From the NCBI GenBank assembly GCA_964597305.1, contig CAZQWU010000002.1, positions 1 through 64,000 on the forward strand: DNA of 64,000 nucleotides. The letters run 5' to 3'. The notes under the pieces are model-generated. The model saw nothing but the letters and a program-made list of their open reading frames with translations, made no database searches and was not told where the DNA came from. The DNA is from UBA7398 sp964597305 (lineage in GTDB: Bacteria; Actinomycetota; Actinomycetes; Nanopelagicales; Nanopelagicaceae). The number at the start of each line of letters is the position of its first letter. The first letter of the stretch is position 1. A program made the position numbers and the translations under genes. Of the stretch, positions 17,499 to 26,082 are shown piece after piece.

Positions 17499-18938
17499 AT
17501 GTTTGAATCGCTGAGCGGAAAATTCGCTACCGCCTTTTCAGCGCTCCGCAATCGAGGGCGGATAGCCCCTGCTGATATTGATGAGATGGCAGGGGAGATT
17601 CGTAAGGCGCTCCTTGATGGCGACGTATCGCTCGCGGTCGCAGAACATTTTGTTGCCACGATTTCAGAACGTGCACATTCCGCACTGCCAACGCTTCGGC
17701 AAAGTACAAATCCTTCACAAGCGATTTTCGATATCGTCAACGAAGAATTGGTCAACATTCTTGGTGGCTCTGCCCGACGAGTTCGATTTGCGAAGAATCC
17801 ACCAACAATCATTATGTTGGCAGGTTTACAAGGATCTGGAAAAACAACACTTGCCGGAAAATTAGCGAAGTATTTTGCTGAGCAAGGAAATACGCCACTT
17901 CTTGTAGCTGCAGATCTACAAAGACCCAATGCTGTTACCCAATTGAAAGTTATTGGCGAACAAGCGGGCATCCCCGTCTTTGCGCCTGAACCGGGAAATG
18001 GCGTGGGCAACCCTGTCAGCGTCGCCGAATCAGCAGTGAAATTTGCTCGCGAAAAATTACACAATATCGTCATCGTTGATACTGCCGGACGCCTCGGTAT
18101 CGATGAAACCCTGATGAAAGAGGCAAGCGCAATTCGCTCCGCCATTAATCCTGATGAAGTGATCTTTGTTGTAGACGCCATGATTGGTCAAGATGCGGTA
18201 CGAACAGCGCAAGCCTTTCTTGCAGGCGTTGGGTTTGATGCAGTAGCTCTAACGAAACTTGATGGTGATGCGCGTGGTGGTGCAGCGCTCTCAATCGCCT
18301 TTGTCACAGAACGACCCATCATCTTTGCTTCAACGGGGGAGAAATTATCCGAATTCGATCTTTTCTATCCAGATCGAATGGCATCACGAATTCTGGGAAT
18401 GGGCGACATTGCTTCGCTAGCGGAACAGGCGAAGAAAGCGTTCACCGGTGATTCAGCAGAAAAATTGGAGAAGAAATTTGCAGAAGGCGAAGACTTCACA
18501 TTAGATGATTTCTTAGATCAGATGCAGGCAATGCGAAAAATGGGTTCCATGTCGAAAATACTTGGAATGTTGCCTGGTGCACAAAGTGGCGCAATGAAAA
18601 AGCAGTTAGATAATTTTGATGAAGGAGAATTGGTACGCACGCAAGCCATTATTCAATCGATGACTCCTGCAGAGCGAAGCGAACCAAAAATTCTCAACGG
18701 TTCGCGACGAGCCAGAATTGCACGTGGTTCTGGACGGAGCGTGAAAGAGGTCAACACATTGGTGGATCGATTTAGCGCGGCTCAAAAAGCCATGCGACAG
18801 ATGCGACATGGAACTCTCCCGCCAGGGCTTGCCCAAGGTTTACCTCTTGGCATGGCTAAACCCACCAATCGGCCGCCGCAGAAGAAAAAGTCGAGATCAG
18901 GTAATCCAGCAAAACGCGCAGCGGAAGAGGGGCGTTAA
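17499..18938 (+). CDS. ffh: signal recognition particle protein Ffh (SRP54)
   Basis: GTPase subunit of SRP, binding signal sequences and 4.5S RNA. N domain 1-95, G domain with GLQGSGKTT (109-117), DTAGRLGIDE and TKLDGDARGG, and a Met-rich M domain from about 330 (MQAMRKMGSMSKILGMLPG, SRRARIARGSG RNA-binding helix). 479 residues with a basic C-terminal tail. The 4.5S RNA gene was not found nearby. Confidence 0.97.
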   Translation: MFESLSGKFATAFSALRNRGRIAPADIDEMAGEIRKALLDGDVSLAVAEHFVATISERAHSALPTLRQSTNPSQAIFDIVNEELVNILGGSARRVRFAKNPPTIIMLAGLQGSGKTTLAGKLAKYFAEQGNTPLLVAADLQRPNAVTQLKVIGEQAGIPVFAPEPGNGVGNPVSVAESAVKFAREKLHNIVIVDTAGRLGIDETLMKEASAIRSAINPDEVIFVVDAMIGQDAVRTAQAFLAGVGFDAVALTKLDGDARGGAALSIAFVTERPIIFASTGEKLSEFDLFYPDRMASRILGMGDIASLAEQAKKAFTGDSAEKLEKKFAEGEDFTLDDFLDQMQAMRKMGSMSKILGMLPGAQSGAMKKQLDNFDEGELVRTQAIIQSMTPAERSEPKILNGSRRARIARGSGRSVKEVNTLVDRFSAAQKAMRQMRHGTLPPGLAQGLPLGMAKPTNRPPQKKKSRSGNPAKRAAEEGR

Positions 18939-19114
18939 TCGCTAGTAGCTCAATTTCAGTTGGGTTTGGGTATATCACGCCACGCATGGCAAGATTTGCC
19001 CCCTGAGCAAGAGCCCTCTACCTCTTGTTCTCCAACCTAGAACTAACTTTGAACGCTGTTCACCTACGCAGTTGTGACAAGAAGGTTCGATGAGATATCA
19101 AGGAGAAACCCTTC

Positions 19115-19660
19115 GTGGGCGTAAAGATTAGATTGATGCGGCTTGGAAAAATCCGTACTCCGCACTTCCGTATTGTTGTCACAGATTCTCGAAAAGCACG
19201 TAATGGACTTTCCATTGAAGAGATCGGTCGATATTCACCAGCACAAGAACCATCACTGATTGAAGTGAAATCAGATCGTGCGCAACACTGGTTAAAGATT
19301 GGTGCACTTCCGACCCCAGCGGTTGAGGCGCTCTTCAAAGTTACTGGTGATTGGCAGAAATTTAAAGGTCTTCCTGGCGCTGAAGGAACATTGAAAAAGG
19401 CGAGTCCGAAAGAAGATAAGCGAATTGCATATGAAGCAGCGGTAAAAGCTGCGGCTAATGAACCAAAAGATGGTGCGACCACGTTAAAGAAAAAAGCCGC
19501 GGAGAAACTTGCATCAAAGAGCGCACCGACTGACACAGCCGAATCGGTATCAACTGAAAGCGCATCTGGCGGAGAGTCATCGGTAGCAGAGACTGCTGTT
19601 ACTGAAACTCCGGCAGTAGATGAAGCGGCAACGACACCTCAAGAAGCGAGTGCGGAGTAG
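19115..19660 (+). CDS. rpsP: 30S ribosomal protein S16 with long C-terminal extension
   Basis: Residues 1-85 are standard S16 (VKIRLMRLGKIRTPHFRIVV). Residues 90-181 are an extension, first Lys/Ala-rich, then low-complexity Ser/Thr/Glu/Ala (SVSTESASGGESS...), predicted disordered; actinobacterial S16 proteins often carry shorter tails of this type. GTG 19115 is chosen because of AAGGAG 9 nt upstream and the canonical VGVKIRL N-terminus. It heads the rpsP-khpA-rimM-trmD operon. The 176-nt leader before it has only weak hairpins (e.g. 19007-19028). Confidence 0.95.
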   Translation: MGVKIRLMRLGKIRTPHFRIVVTDSRKARNGLSIEEIGRYSPAQEPSLIEVKSDRAQHWLKIGALPTPAVEALFKVTGDWQKFKGLPGAEGTLKKASPKEDKRIAYEAAVKAAANEPKDGATTLKKKAAEKLASKSAPTDTAESVSTESASGGESSVAETAVTETPAVDEAATTPQEASAE

Positions 19661-19662
19661 AC

Positions 19663-19902
19663 ATGATTGACGAAGCTCTCGAGCATCTCGTTAAAGGAAT
19701 TGTCGATAATCCGGAAGAAGTAGTAATCACTGAAAAGGATCACCGTCGGGGAACTACTCTTGAAGTGCGAGTTCATCCAGAAGATATTGGCAAAGTAATT
19801 GGCCGCAATGGTCGTACCGCGAAAGCGTTACGTACTGTCGTTTCAGCAATTGCTGGTCGTAGCGTTCGGGTAGATCTCATCGAGGCTGACGAGGCGAGAT
19901 AA
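19663..19902 (+). CDS. khpA: KH-domain RNA-binding protein KhpA
   Basis: 79 residues, a single KH domain with the GXXG loop as IGRNGRT (about 46-52) for RNA binding. KhpA proteins bind many transcripts and influence cell elongation in Gram-positives; in actinobacteria the gene is fixed between rpsP and rimM, as here. It starts 2 nt after rpsP and abuts rimM with no gap. Confidence 0.95.
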   Translation: MIDEALEHLVKGIVDNPEEVVITEKDHRRGTTLEVRVHPEDIGKVIGRNGRTAKALRTVVSAIAGRSVRVDLIEADEAR

Positions 19903-20436
19903 ATGCTCCTCGTCGTTGGCCGTATCGGCCGCGCGCACGGAGTACATGGTGAAGCAACGATTGAAGTCCGTACTGACGATCCTGATTCACGCTTTCAGAT
20001 TGGCGCTGTTTTAACGACAGATCCGGCCTCGCATGGCCCCTTAACGATAACGTCTGGCCGAGTTCATAACGGCACGTTGCTGCTTGGTTTTCGCGGAGTG
20101 GATGACCGAAATGCAGTTGAAAAACTTCGCAACACATTATTGCTTGCCGATATAGATATCGAACAGGAAACTGGCGATGGGGTTTACCACATTGCACAGA
20201 TAAAAGGGTGCAACGTGTTTCTCAGCGATGAGACCGAAGTAGGAATAGTGAGCGATGTACTCGAACTACCAGCGCACGACACCCTTGTCATTGATTTGAT
20301 TCAAGAGGGAAATAAAGTGGGAATTAAAGAGGGGCATAAGGAGGAACGATTGGTTCCCTTGGTAAGTAGCATGATCGTTTCCATTGACATTTCCCAGAGA
20401 AAAATTGTTATTAATCCACCTGTGGGGTTGTTGTGA
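19903..20436 (+). CDS. rimM: ribosome maturation factor RimM
   Basis: Binds S19 during 30S head assembly. 177 residues: N-terminal RimM beta-barrel (VGRIGRAHGVHGEATIEV) and C-terminal PRC-barrel (GCNVFLSDETEVGIVSDV... RLVPLV). It starts immediately after khpA and overlaps trmD by 4 nt (TTGTGA). Confidence 0.95.
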   Translation: MLLVVGRIGRAHGVHGEATIEVRTDDPDSRFQIGAVLTTDPASHGPLTITSGRVHNGTLLLGFRGVDDRNAVEKLRNTLLLADIDIEQETGDGVYHIAQIKGCNVFLSDETEVGIVSDVLELPAHDTLVIDLIQEGNKVGIKEGHKEERLVPLVSSMIVSIDISQRKIVINPPVGLL

Positions 20437-21104
20437 AAATTACCGCCATTACTATTTTCCCAGAGTATTTTGCACCTCTTAATATTTCACTCATTGGCAA
20501 GGCTCGTGAAAATGGGCTCATCGAATGTGACGTACTTGATCTTCGAAATTTCACCCACGATCCACATCGCAGCGTGGACGACACGCCTTATGGTGGTGGC
20601 GCCGGCATGGTGATGAAGCCTGAACCCTGGGGGGAAGCGCTCGATTCAGTACTCACCTCAGAATCTGATCTTGTCGTTTTAACTCCAGCAGGTCAGCGAT
20701 TTCATCAGCGATATGCTGAAAAATTATCCCAGTCGCGCCATATTGTTTTTGCCTGTGGCCGTTATGAGGGAATTGATTCTCGTGTGAGCGAGCATTACCG
20801 AACATCACATCGTGTCCATGAAATTTCTCTTGGTGATTATGTACTTAATGGCGGAGAAGTTGCCGCGCTCGCGATCATTGAATCAGTTGTGCGATTAATA
20901 CCGGGGGTCGTGGGAAATCCCCAATCTTTAATTGAGGAGTCGCATGCGAGCGAGGGAGTACTTGAATATCCGATTTACACAAAACCAGCTTCATGGCGCG
21001 GAATCTCGGTGCCAGAGGTTTTACTCTCAGGAAATCACGGTGAGATAGCTCAATGGCGGCGCGCAGCGGCAGAGAAGCGGTCGCAACACGCAGATCGGCA
21101 ATAG
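20433..21104 (+). CDS. trmD: tRNA (guanine(37)-N(1))-methyltransferase
   Basis: Methylates G37 of tRNAs with SAM, preventing frameshifting. SPOUT knot enzyme, 223 residues: MKITAITIFPEYF start, DDTPYGGGAGMVM, CGRYEGIDSRV and ISLGDYVLNGGE motifs. GTG start overlapping rimM. The gene that normally follows, rplS (L19), is not here; a desaturase comes next, so the conserved operon is broken at this point. Confidence 0.96.
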   Translation: MKITAITIFPEYFAPLNISLIGKARENGLIECDVLDLRNFTHDPHRSVDDTPYGGGAGMVMKPEPWGEALDSVLTSESDLVVLTPAGQRFHQRYAEKLSQSRHIVFACGRYEGIDSRVSEHYRTSHRVHEISLGDYVLNGGEVAALAIIESVVRLIPGVVGNPQSLIEESHASEGVLEYPIYTKPASWRGISVPEVLLSGNHGEIAQWRRAAAEKRSQHADRQ

Positions 21105-21121
21105 CCGGCAAACCTACGGTG

Positions 21122-21149
21122 CCGTAACCTACGCTAACGTAAGTTACGG
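21122..21149 (+). promoter_or_regulatory. hairpin just upstream of the desaturase ribosome-binding site
   Basis: Inverted repeat CCGTAAC/GTTACGG (21122-21128 with 21143-21149), continuing after a 2-nt mismatch with ACG/CGT around a CTAA loop. It ends next to the GAGG at 21151, so it could regulate translation or be a weak terminator of the trmD operon; there is no T-tract. Confidence 0.5.
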
Positions 21150-21161
21150 AGAGGCGGGGTG

Positions 21162-22121
21162 ATGGCAGAACAATCTATTCAAACGCGATTGCTGCGAGAT
21201 CTTGAACCAATCGTTGCCAAAGAATTAGAGCGACATCTTGCAACTCAGAAAGATTGGTATCCCCACGAATATGTTCCGTGGAGTGAAGGTCGGACATTTG
21301 CTGGACCACTCAATGGGGATGCATGGGAAGCGAAAGATTCCAAGTTATCAACGATTGCTCAAGATTCTTTAGTTTTAAATTTGCTGACGGAAGATAATTT
21401 GCCGAGTTATCACACCGAGATAACTCTCTCAATGTCTCACGATGGAGCGTGGAATACCTGGGTAAATCGTTGGACGGCGGAAGAGGCTCGACACAGCATT
21501 GTGATGCGTGACTATCTCATGGCAACGCGCGGGGTAGATCCGCGCGAACTAGAAGATCTGCGTATGGCCCATATGCAAATTGGCTATCAGACACCATATG
21601 AAAATGACATGCTCCACACTATTTCTTATGTAACTTTTCAGGAATTGGCGACGAGAATTTCGCATCGCAACACGGGAAAAATATCCAACGATCCCATTTG
21701 TGAACAAATGTTGGCACGCGTATCACTTGACGAAAATCTTCATATGTTGTTTTACAGAAACACGCTAGAAGCTGCTCTTGAATTAGAACCAAATGCTGCG
21801 ATGCGCGCCATCGCCGATGTCGTCATGAATTTCAAAATGCCGGGCCATGAAATGCCTGGATTTGGAAGAAAATCTGTTCAAATTGCGCTTGCCGGAATTT
21901 ATGATTTGCCACAACACCTTTCAGATGTGGTCGCTCCGGTACTTCGTGCATGGCGGATTTTTGAACGTGAAGACTTCTCTGCAGATGGCGCAGCAGCGCG
22001 TGATGAGTTGGCAGGATTCCTTGCTCAATCCGATAGCGATGCAGCACGATTTATTGAGAAACGCGATTCTCACTTTGAACGACTTGTTGCGCGTGGTCAA
22101 TCACCAATCAGATTGCAGTGA
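21162..22121 (+). CDS. desA: acyl-[acyl-carrier-protein] desaturase (DesA-like)
   Basis: Soluble diiron enzyme that introduces a double bond into acyl-ACP, allowing membrane fluidity control. 319 residues. Two EXXH iron-binding motifs are visible: EARH in TAEEARHSIV (about residue 109) and ENLH in DENLHMLF (about 190), with additional Glu ligands (NLPSYHTEI). ATG 21162 is chosen over the overlapping GTG 21159 because GAGG at 21151 is better spaced. It resembles mycobacterial DesA1/DesA2 and plant stearoyl-ACP desaturases. It sits at a junction between two conserved blocks. Confidence 0.92.
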   Translation: MAEQSIQTRLLRDLEPIVAKELERHLATQKDWYPHEYVPWSEGRTFAGPLNGDAWEAKDSKLSTIAQDSLVLNLLTEDNLPSYHTEITLSMSHDGAWNTWVNRWTAEEARHSIVMRDYLMATRGVDPRELEDLRMAHMQIGYQTPYENDMLHTISYVTFQELATRISHRNTGKISNDPICEQMLARVSLDENLHMLFYRNTLEAALELEPNAAMRAIADVVMNFKMPGHEMPGFGRKSVQIALAGIYDLPQHLSDVVAPVLRAWRIFEREDFSADGAAARDELAGFLAQSDSDAARFIEKRDSHFERLVARGQSPIRLQ

Positions 22122-22257
22122 TTTTCTGAGCCTTTTCTTCTCCGATTGATCTGAGAGCCAGTTGCGAGGGGGAATAATCCCGACACGCCGAACGTTGGTT
22201 TGGCAGTAATTGCGCAAATGGGGCATATTCCGCCCGTGACCGGAGAGGTGGTGAGAG

Positions 22258-22554
22258 ATGGCAACTGATTATGACTCGCCCCGTAAAACCGATGAAGAGT
22301 TACATGAAGAATCTCTTGAAGAGCTTAAAGCTCGTCGCGCTGACGCACAATCTGGCCAAGTAGATGTTGACGAAGAGGAAGCTGCCGAAACTCTGGAGCT
22401 ACCTGGCGCTGATCTCTCAGGGGAAGAACTTGCGGTTCGTGTTGTACCAAAACAAGAAAATGAATTTACCTGCTCTCGATGTTTCCTCGTTCACCATTCA
22501 TCACAATTAGCCCGTGGTGAAGGTGCTAAAGCAGTGTGCCTCGACTGCGCATAA
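22258..22554 (+). CDS. DUF4193 zinc-ribbon protein
   Basis: 98-residue acidic protein with a C-terminal ribbon: CSRCFLVHHSSQL...CLDC, two CXXC pairs likely binding zinc. The family (Rv2699c-type) is conserved in actinobacteria; its role is not established. GGAGAGG lies upstream. Its 3' end overlaps the opposing DUF3093 gene by 29 nt, the same convergent pair as in mycobacteria. Confidence 0.9.
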   Translation: MATDYDSPRKTDEELHEESLEELKARRADAQSGQVDVDEEEAAETLELPGADLSGEELAVRVVPKQENEFTCSRCFLVHHSSQLARGEGAKAVCLDCA

Positions 22555-22999
22555 GTAATTTGGCCAGTTCATCTCCGCGTCGAGTTGACACTAACCAATA
22601 GCGGGTAGGGTCTCGCAGATCTTCGAGAGAAACTTTTACGCCAGCTTTAATCCAAAATCTCAAACCAAGAAATGCTCCGGGATCTGCATCTCGTGTTCGC
22701 GCAAGAGCCATGTGACGTGGATCGAGAACAATAACATCGTGAATGAATTGTGTATCTAGTGTTGCCTGATCCACGCGCAAGCGATGTACTCCGTTAACCT
22801 CTGAAATTTCAATGAGCAAAGTATGTGAACGAGACCAGAAAACTATGCCAATTATTTGAACAACAATTCCAAAAAAAGCTGCGCGAATACCAAGCGCTGC
22901 CCAGATCGAGAACGAGATAGCACCTACGAGAGAGAGCATCAAAAACCAAAGCCACCATGGCCATCTCATCCGTTCTGTAAAAATCGGACTCTGAGACAT
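22526..22999 (-). CDS. DUF3093 membrane protein
   Basis: 157 residues. Two hydrophobic segments near the N-terminus (about 12-30 and 38-55) are followed by a soluble C-terminal domain (HRLRVDQATL... RYWLVSTRR) resembling a PH-like fold. Family of unknown function, conserved next to dut and DUF4193 in actinobacteria. The start ATG has no Shine-Dalgarno but TACCTT ends 6 nt upstream. Confidence 0.88.
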   Translation of the reverse strand: MSQSPIFTERMRWPWWLWFLMLSLVGAISFSIWAALGIRAAFFGIVVQIIGIVFWSRSHTLLIEISEVNGVHRLRVDQATLDTQFIHDVIVLDPRHMALARTRDADPGAFLGLRFWIKAGVKVSLEDLRDPTRYWLVSTRRGDELAKLLMRSRGTLL

Positions 23000-23005
23000 G
23001 TTCAG

Positions 23006-23011
23006 AAGGTA
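23006..23011 (-). promoter_or_regulatory. leaderless -10 (TACCTT) of the DUF3093 gene
   Basis: On the minus strand TACCTT ends 6 nt before the ATG (22999); no Shine-Dalgarno. Confidence 0.45.
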
Positions 23012-23061
23012 CTTGAAATTTCGAATTACGTAATCGGTTGGTAGTAAACACGCGCGTTCAG

Positions 23062-23067
23062 TACAGT
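23062..23067 (+). promoter_or_regulatory. leaderless -10 (TACAGT) of the thioesterase gene
   Basis: TACAGT ends 6 nt before ATG 23074. A TTGGTA hexamer lies 18 nt upstream (23038-23043), giving a reasonable -35/-10 promoter. Confidence 0.55.
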
Positions 23068-23073
23068 TTAGGT

Positions 23074-23658
23074 ATGAGTCGAGTGCCCAGCACTATCCCA
23101 CCTGATGGCGCAGTAATTCCACCGCGCCATCCGGAAGCGCCAGCACCTGGTACGAAAATCCCTTCTCATTTTGGCCATTGTTTTGGTTGCGGTGAATTGC
23201 ATCCCACCGGTTTACATTTAAAGGCAATTGCAGGCGAGGGGATGGATATCACGGCAACATTTATCGTCACGGAAAATCATCAAGGTGCGCCAGGGCTCGC
23301 CCATGGCGGATTACTCTCACTTGCCTTTGATGAAGCGCTAGGAAAATTAATGTGGCTTCTTCGTGCACCTGCAGTAACAGCCCGACTTGAAACTGATTTT
23401 CTCAAACCAGTTCCGATGGGATCAGTCCTCCATATATACGCAAAAATAGTTGGACAAGTAAATCGCAAGGTTTATGCCGTAGCTGAAGGGCGGTTGAATT
23501 CCCCAGATGGACCACTCGCAGTTCGTGCAGCAAGTTTGTATGTCATTGTGCCGATGGCGCATTTTCTAGAGAACGCTCCGAAGGATTACTTGGATGCAAT
23601 CAAGAAGAAACCTGAGATTTTAGAGTTTGTTGATCCAGAGTTTGAAATCAACCCATGA
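23074..23658 (+). CDS. PaaI-type hotdog thioesterase
   Basis: 194 residues of the hotdog fold: FGCGELHPTGLHL, then QGAPGLAHGGLLSLAFDEALG with the HGG segment of acyl-CoA thioesterases, and TDFLKPVPMGS. It probably hydrolyses acyl-CoA esters; substrate unknown. ATG 23074 is chosen over the in-frame codon at 23038 because a promoter -10 lies between them, so the longer form would not be on the mRNA. It overlaps dut by 4 nt. Confidence 0.87.
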   Translation: MSRVPSTIPPDGAVIPPRHPEAPAPGTKIPSHFGHCFGCGELHPTGLHLKAIAGEGMDITATFIVTENHQGAPGLAHGGLLSLAFDEALGKLMWLLRAPAVTARLETDFLKPVPMGSVLHIYAKIVGQVNRKVYAVAEGRLNSPDGPLAVRAASLYVIVPMAHFLENAPKDYLDAIKKKPEILEFVDPEFEINP

Positions 23659-24089
23659 AAGTGCTCATTCACCGCCTCGATAAAGATTTGCCGCTTCCTC
23701 GTTATGCCCAACCAGGCGATGCTGGTGTCGATCTTTATTCTCGAATCGATTATGAATTGAAAGCAGGTGAACGCGCCCTGATTCCCACCGGAATTTCTAT
23801 CGCACTGCCAAGTGGATATGTTGCTCTTGTCCATCCACGATCAGGTCTTGCAATTAAAAATGGGATTTCGATGGTCAACACACCGGGCACTGTCGACGCC
23901 GGCTTCCGTGGTGAATTGCAAGTCATCATCATTAATCATGATCCATCTGAAACATTTAGTATTAAACGAGGAGATCGCATAGCGCAAATAGTTTTTCAAA
24001 AAGTAGAGAACGCCGAATTTATCGAAGTGGAATCGTTACCTGGTTCAGGTCGCGCTCACGGTGGTTTTGGTTCGACTGGGGTGAAATGA
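23655..24089 (+). CDS. dut: dUTP diphosphatase
   Basis: Hydrolyses dUTP to dUMP and pyrophosphate, keeping uracil out of DNA and supplying dTMP synthesis. Trimeric dUTPase, 144 residues with the motifs DAGVDLYSR, HPRSGLAIKNG, NTPGTVDAGFRGE, RGDRIAQIV and C-terminal GRAHGGFGSTG. Overlaps both neighbours by 4 nt. Confidence 0.97.
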   Translation: MKVLIHRLDKDLPLPRYAQPGDAGVDLYSRIDYELKAGERALIPTGISIALPSGYVALVHPRSGLAIKNGISMVNTPGTVDAGFRGELQVIIINHDPSETFSIKRGDRIAQIVFQKVENAEFIEVESLPGSGRAHGGFGSTGVK

Positions 24090-24709
24090 TGAGCCACGAC
24101 GACAGAGCGAAAATTCTCGCTGCTTTTGGTGGCGTCAAAGGCTTATTTGATTCCGGAATTCCCTCATTAATTTTTCTCGTCATTTTTAATACCTCCCACA
24201 ACCTTGCATCGGCAGCGCAATGGGCGTTAGGATTTTCTGCAGTCATTGCGCTCTATCGTTTGATAAAGCGGGAGAGTCTCCAGAATGCGCTCTCAGGAGT
24301 TTTTGGCGTAGCAATTTGTTATTGGTTCTCGCGATCAACCGGGAAAGCAGAAGATTTTTATTTACCAGGGCTCATCACCAACCTGGTATATGCAATTGCT
24401 TATTCACTTTCGATTATTGCCGGGTGGCCAATCGTTGGCGTTGTACTGGGACCGATCGTGGGAGAAAATTTCCGGTGGCGACAATTTCCTGAGCGAAAAC
24501 GTATGTATGCTCGAGCTAGCTGGCTTTGGGTTTCGATGTTTACCGTGAGATTAATTGTGCAATATCCGCTCTATCGTGCCGGTGAAGTGAACCTCCTAGG
24601 AACGGCTCGCATAATTATGGGATACCCGTTATTTCTCGCCACGGCATGGGGCACCTGGTTAATTGTGAAGAGCGCGCCGAAAATTTCTGATGAGGCTATT
24701 GCGCAATAA
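24086..24709 (+). CDS. DUF3159 membrane protein
   Basis: 207 residues with about five or six hydrophobic segments; DUF3159 family, conserved downstream of dut in actinobacteria, function unknown (topology resembles intracellular-septation-type membrane proteins). Starts within the dut stop (ATGATGA). Its end overlaps the opposing trkA gene by 14 nt. Confidence 0.88.
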   Translation: MMSHDDRAKILAAFGGVKGLFDSGIPSLIFLVIFNTSHNLASAAQWALGFSAVIALYRLIKRESLQNALSGVFGVAICYWFSRSTGKAEDFYLPGLITNLVYAIAYSLSIIAGWPIVGVVLGPIVGENFRWRQFPERKRMYARASWLWVSMFTVRLIVQYPLYRAGEVNLLGTARIIMGYPLFLATAWGTWLIVKSAPKISDEAIAQ

Positions 24710-25355
24710 AACAATCTTTAATGTGCAACTCGGCTTCAGCTGTTGCAACAAAGATCAATTCATCCCCGGCTGAGAAAACATCGTGGTTATGCGGTGTAAT
24801 GACTTCACCATCGCGCACAATCGCCGAAAGTGCAGATCCATCGGGTAGCTCAATCTCACTGACTGTTTTACCTATGCAGTGAGAATTATCTGGCAACGTT
24901 AATTCAACTAAATTGGCTTTTCCAGTTCGAAGTGAGAAGAGTCGAACTACATCACCCACCGAGACTGCTTCTTCGACAAGAGCAGCAATTATTCGTGGCG
25001 TTGAAACGGCGACATCGACGCCCCATGAAGAGTTGAACATCCATTCATTTTTAGGATGTTTAATTCGTGCGACAACGCGCGGAACCCCGTACTCTGTTTT
25101 CGCTAAGAGCGATGACACCAAATTCACCTTGTCATCTCCTGTTGCTGCAACCATAACCTGACATTGCTCTAAACCTGCCTTACTCAACGAAGAGATTTCG
25201 CAGGCATCAGCCAGTAACCATTCTGCATTGGGAACGCTCTCCATCTTCAGCGCCCGCGGATCTTTATCAATGATCAAAACTTGGTGGCCATTTGATAAAA
25301 GCTCTCGCGCTATTGCTCGACCAACGTTTCCCGCACCAGCAATAATTACTCTCAT
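24696..25355 (-). CDS. trkA: TrkA-family potassium uptake regulator (CeoC-like)
   Basis: 219 residues: N-terminal RCK Rossmann domain (GAGNVGRAIARELL, about 7-20) binding NAD(H) or nucleotides, followed by a TrkA-C domain (about 135-215, IGKTVSEIELPDGS). Forms a pair with the upstream paralogue, overlapping it by 4 nt, as the ceoBC pair in mycobacteria. No K+ channel or transporter subunit is encoded in the window, so the partner is elsewhere. Confidence 0.92.
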   Translation of the reverse strand: MRVIIAGAGNVGRAIARELLSNGHQVLIIDKDPRALKMESVPNAEWLLADACEISSLSKAGLEQCQVMVAATGDDKVNLVSSLLAKTEYGVPRVVARIKHPKNEWMFNSSWGVDVAVSTPRIIAALVEEAVSVGDVVRLFSLRTGKANLVELTLPDNSHCIGKTVSEIELPDGSALSAIVRDGEVITPHNHDVFSAGDELIFVATAEAELHIKDCFIAQ

Positions 25356-26014
25356 TCTGACTCCGGCGCTCGAGAGAGCGTTGCTTCAACAGCGACGATA
25401 TCTTTCTCAGGAACCATCACATGGATGAGATCGCCTTCTTGCAACACTGTGTGTTCGTTAGGAATTACCCCTGTACCCAGCCGTGTAAGAAATGCAACCC
25501 GCGCTGGCGTACTTCGTTCAATTAACGTCACTGGTTTGCCATACCACTCTCGCGCTACGAAAATTTCACATAATTGAATTGTTCCCGAAGGGTCACGCCA
25601 TTCTGATGCTTTTCCAGTGGGGGAGAGTCGACGCAAAATTTGATCAGTTGTCCATGACACTGTTGCAACTGTAGGTATACCTAACCGTTGATAAATTTCT
25701 GCCCGTCGCGGATCATAAATTCGAGCGACCACATTTCGAACACCATATGTTTCCCGCGCAACTCGCGCTGCCAAAATATTTGAATTGTCACCGTTAGACA
25801 CTGCAGCAAACGCTTCAGCTTTCTCAATCCCAGCTTCAACCAATACCTCTCGATCAAAGCCGACTCCAGTTACAGTTTTACCATTGAATTCACTACCAAG
25901 ACGTCGAAATGCTTCCCGCTCTTGATCGATGATGGCAACCGAATGCCCTTGAGCTTGGAGATCATTTGCCAATGTCGAGCCGACGCGGCCACAACCCATG
26001 ATGACGACGTGCAC
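25352..26014 (-). CDS. trkA: TrkA-family potassium uptake regulator (CeoB-like)
   Basis: 220 residues with the RCK nucleotide-binding motif GCGRVGSTLANDL and a TrkA-C domain (about 140-215). The frame is open to TTG 26023, but GTG 26014 gives the canonical start VHVVIMGCGRVG and is placed 7 nt after TAAATT, consistent with a leaderless mRNA. Co-transcribed with the next trkA gene. Confidence 0.92.
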   Translation of the reverse strand: MHVVIMGCGRVGSTLANDLQAQGHSVAIIDQEREAFRRLGSEFNGKTVTGVGFDREVLVEAGIEKAEAFAAVSNGDNSNILAARVARETYGVRNVVARIYDPRRAEIYQRLGIPTVATVSWTTDQILRRLSPTGKASEWRDPSGTIQLCEIFVAREWYGKPVTLIERSTPARVAFLTRLGTGVIPNEHTVLQEGDLIHVMVPEKDIVAVEATLSRAPESE

Positions 26015-26021
26015 GGGTATC

Positions 26022-26027
26022 AATTTA
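26022..26027 (-). promoter_or_regulatory. leaderless -10 (TAAATT) of the trkA pair
   Basis: On the minus strand TAAATT ends 7 nt before GTG 26014; no Shine-Dalgarno. Confidence 0.4.
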
Positions 26028-26082
26028 CACCGTTAACTAGATGAGTATGACATTGACGCGTAAATACACATAAGGTCAAGCC

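Noticed and set aside
18939..19114. Possible 4.5S SRP RNA between ffh and rpsP
   Set aside because: No extended stem with a GGNA tetraloop and the conserved internal loop could be folded; only two short weak hairpins are present.
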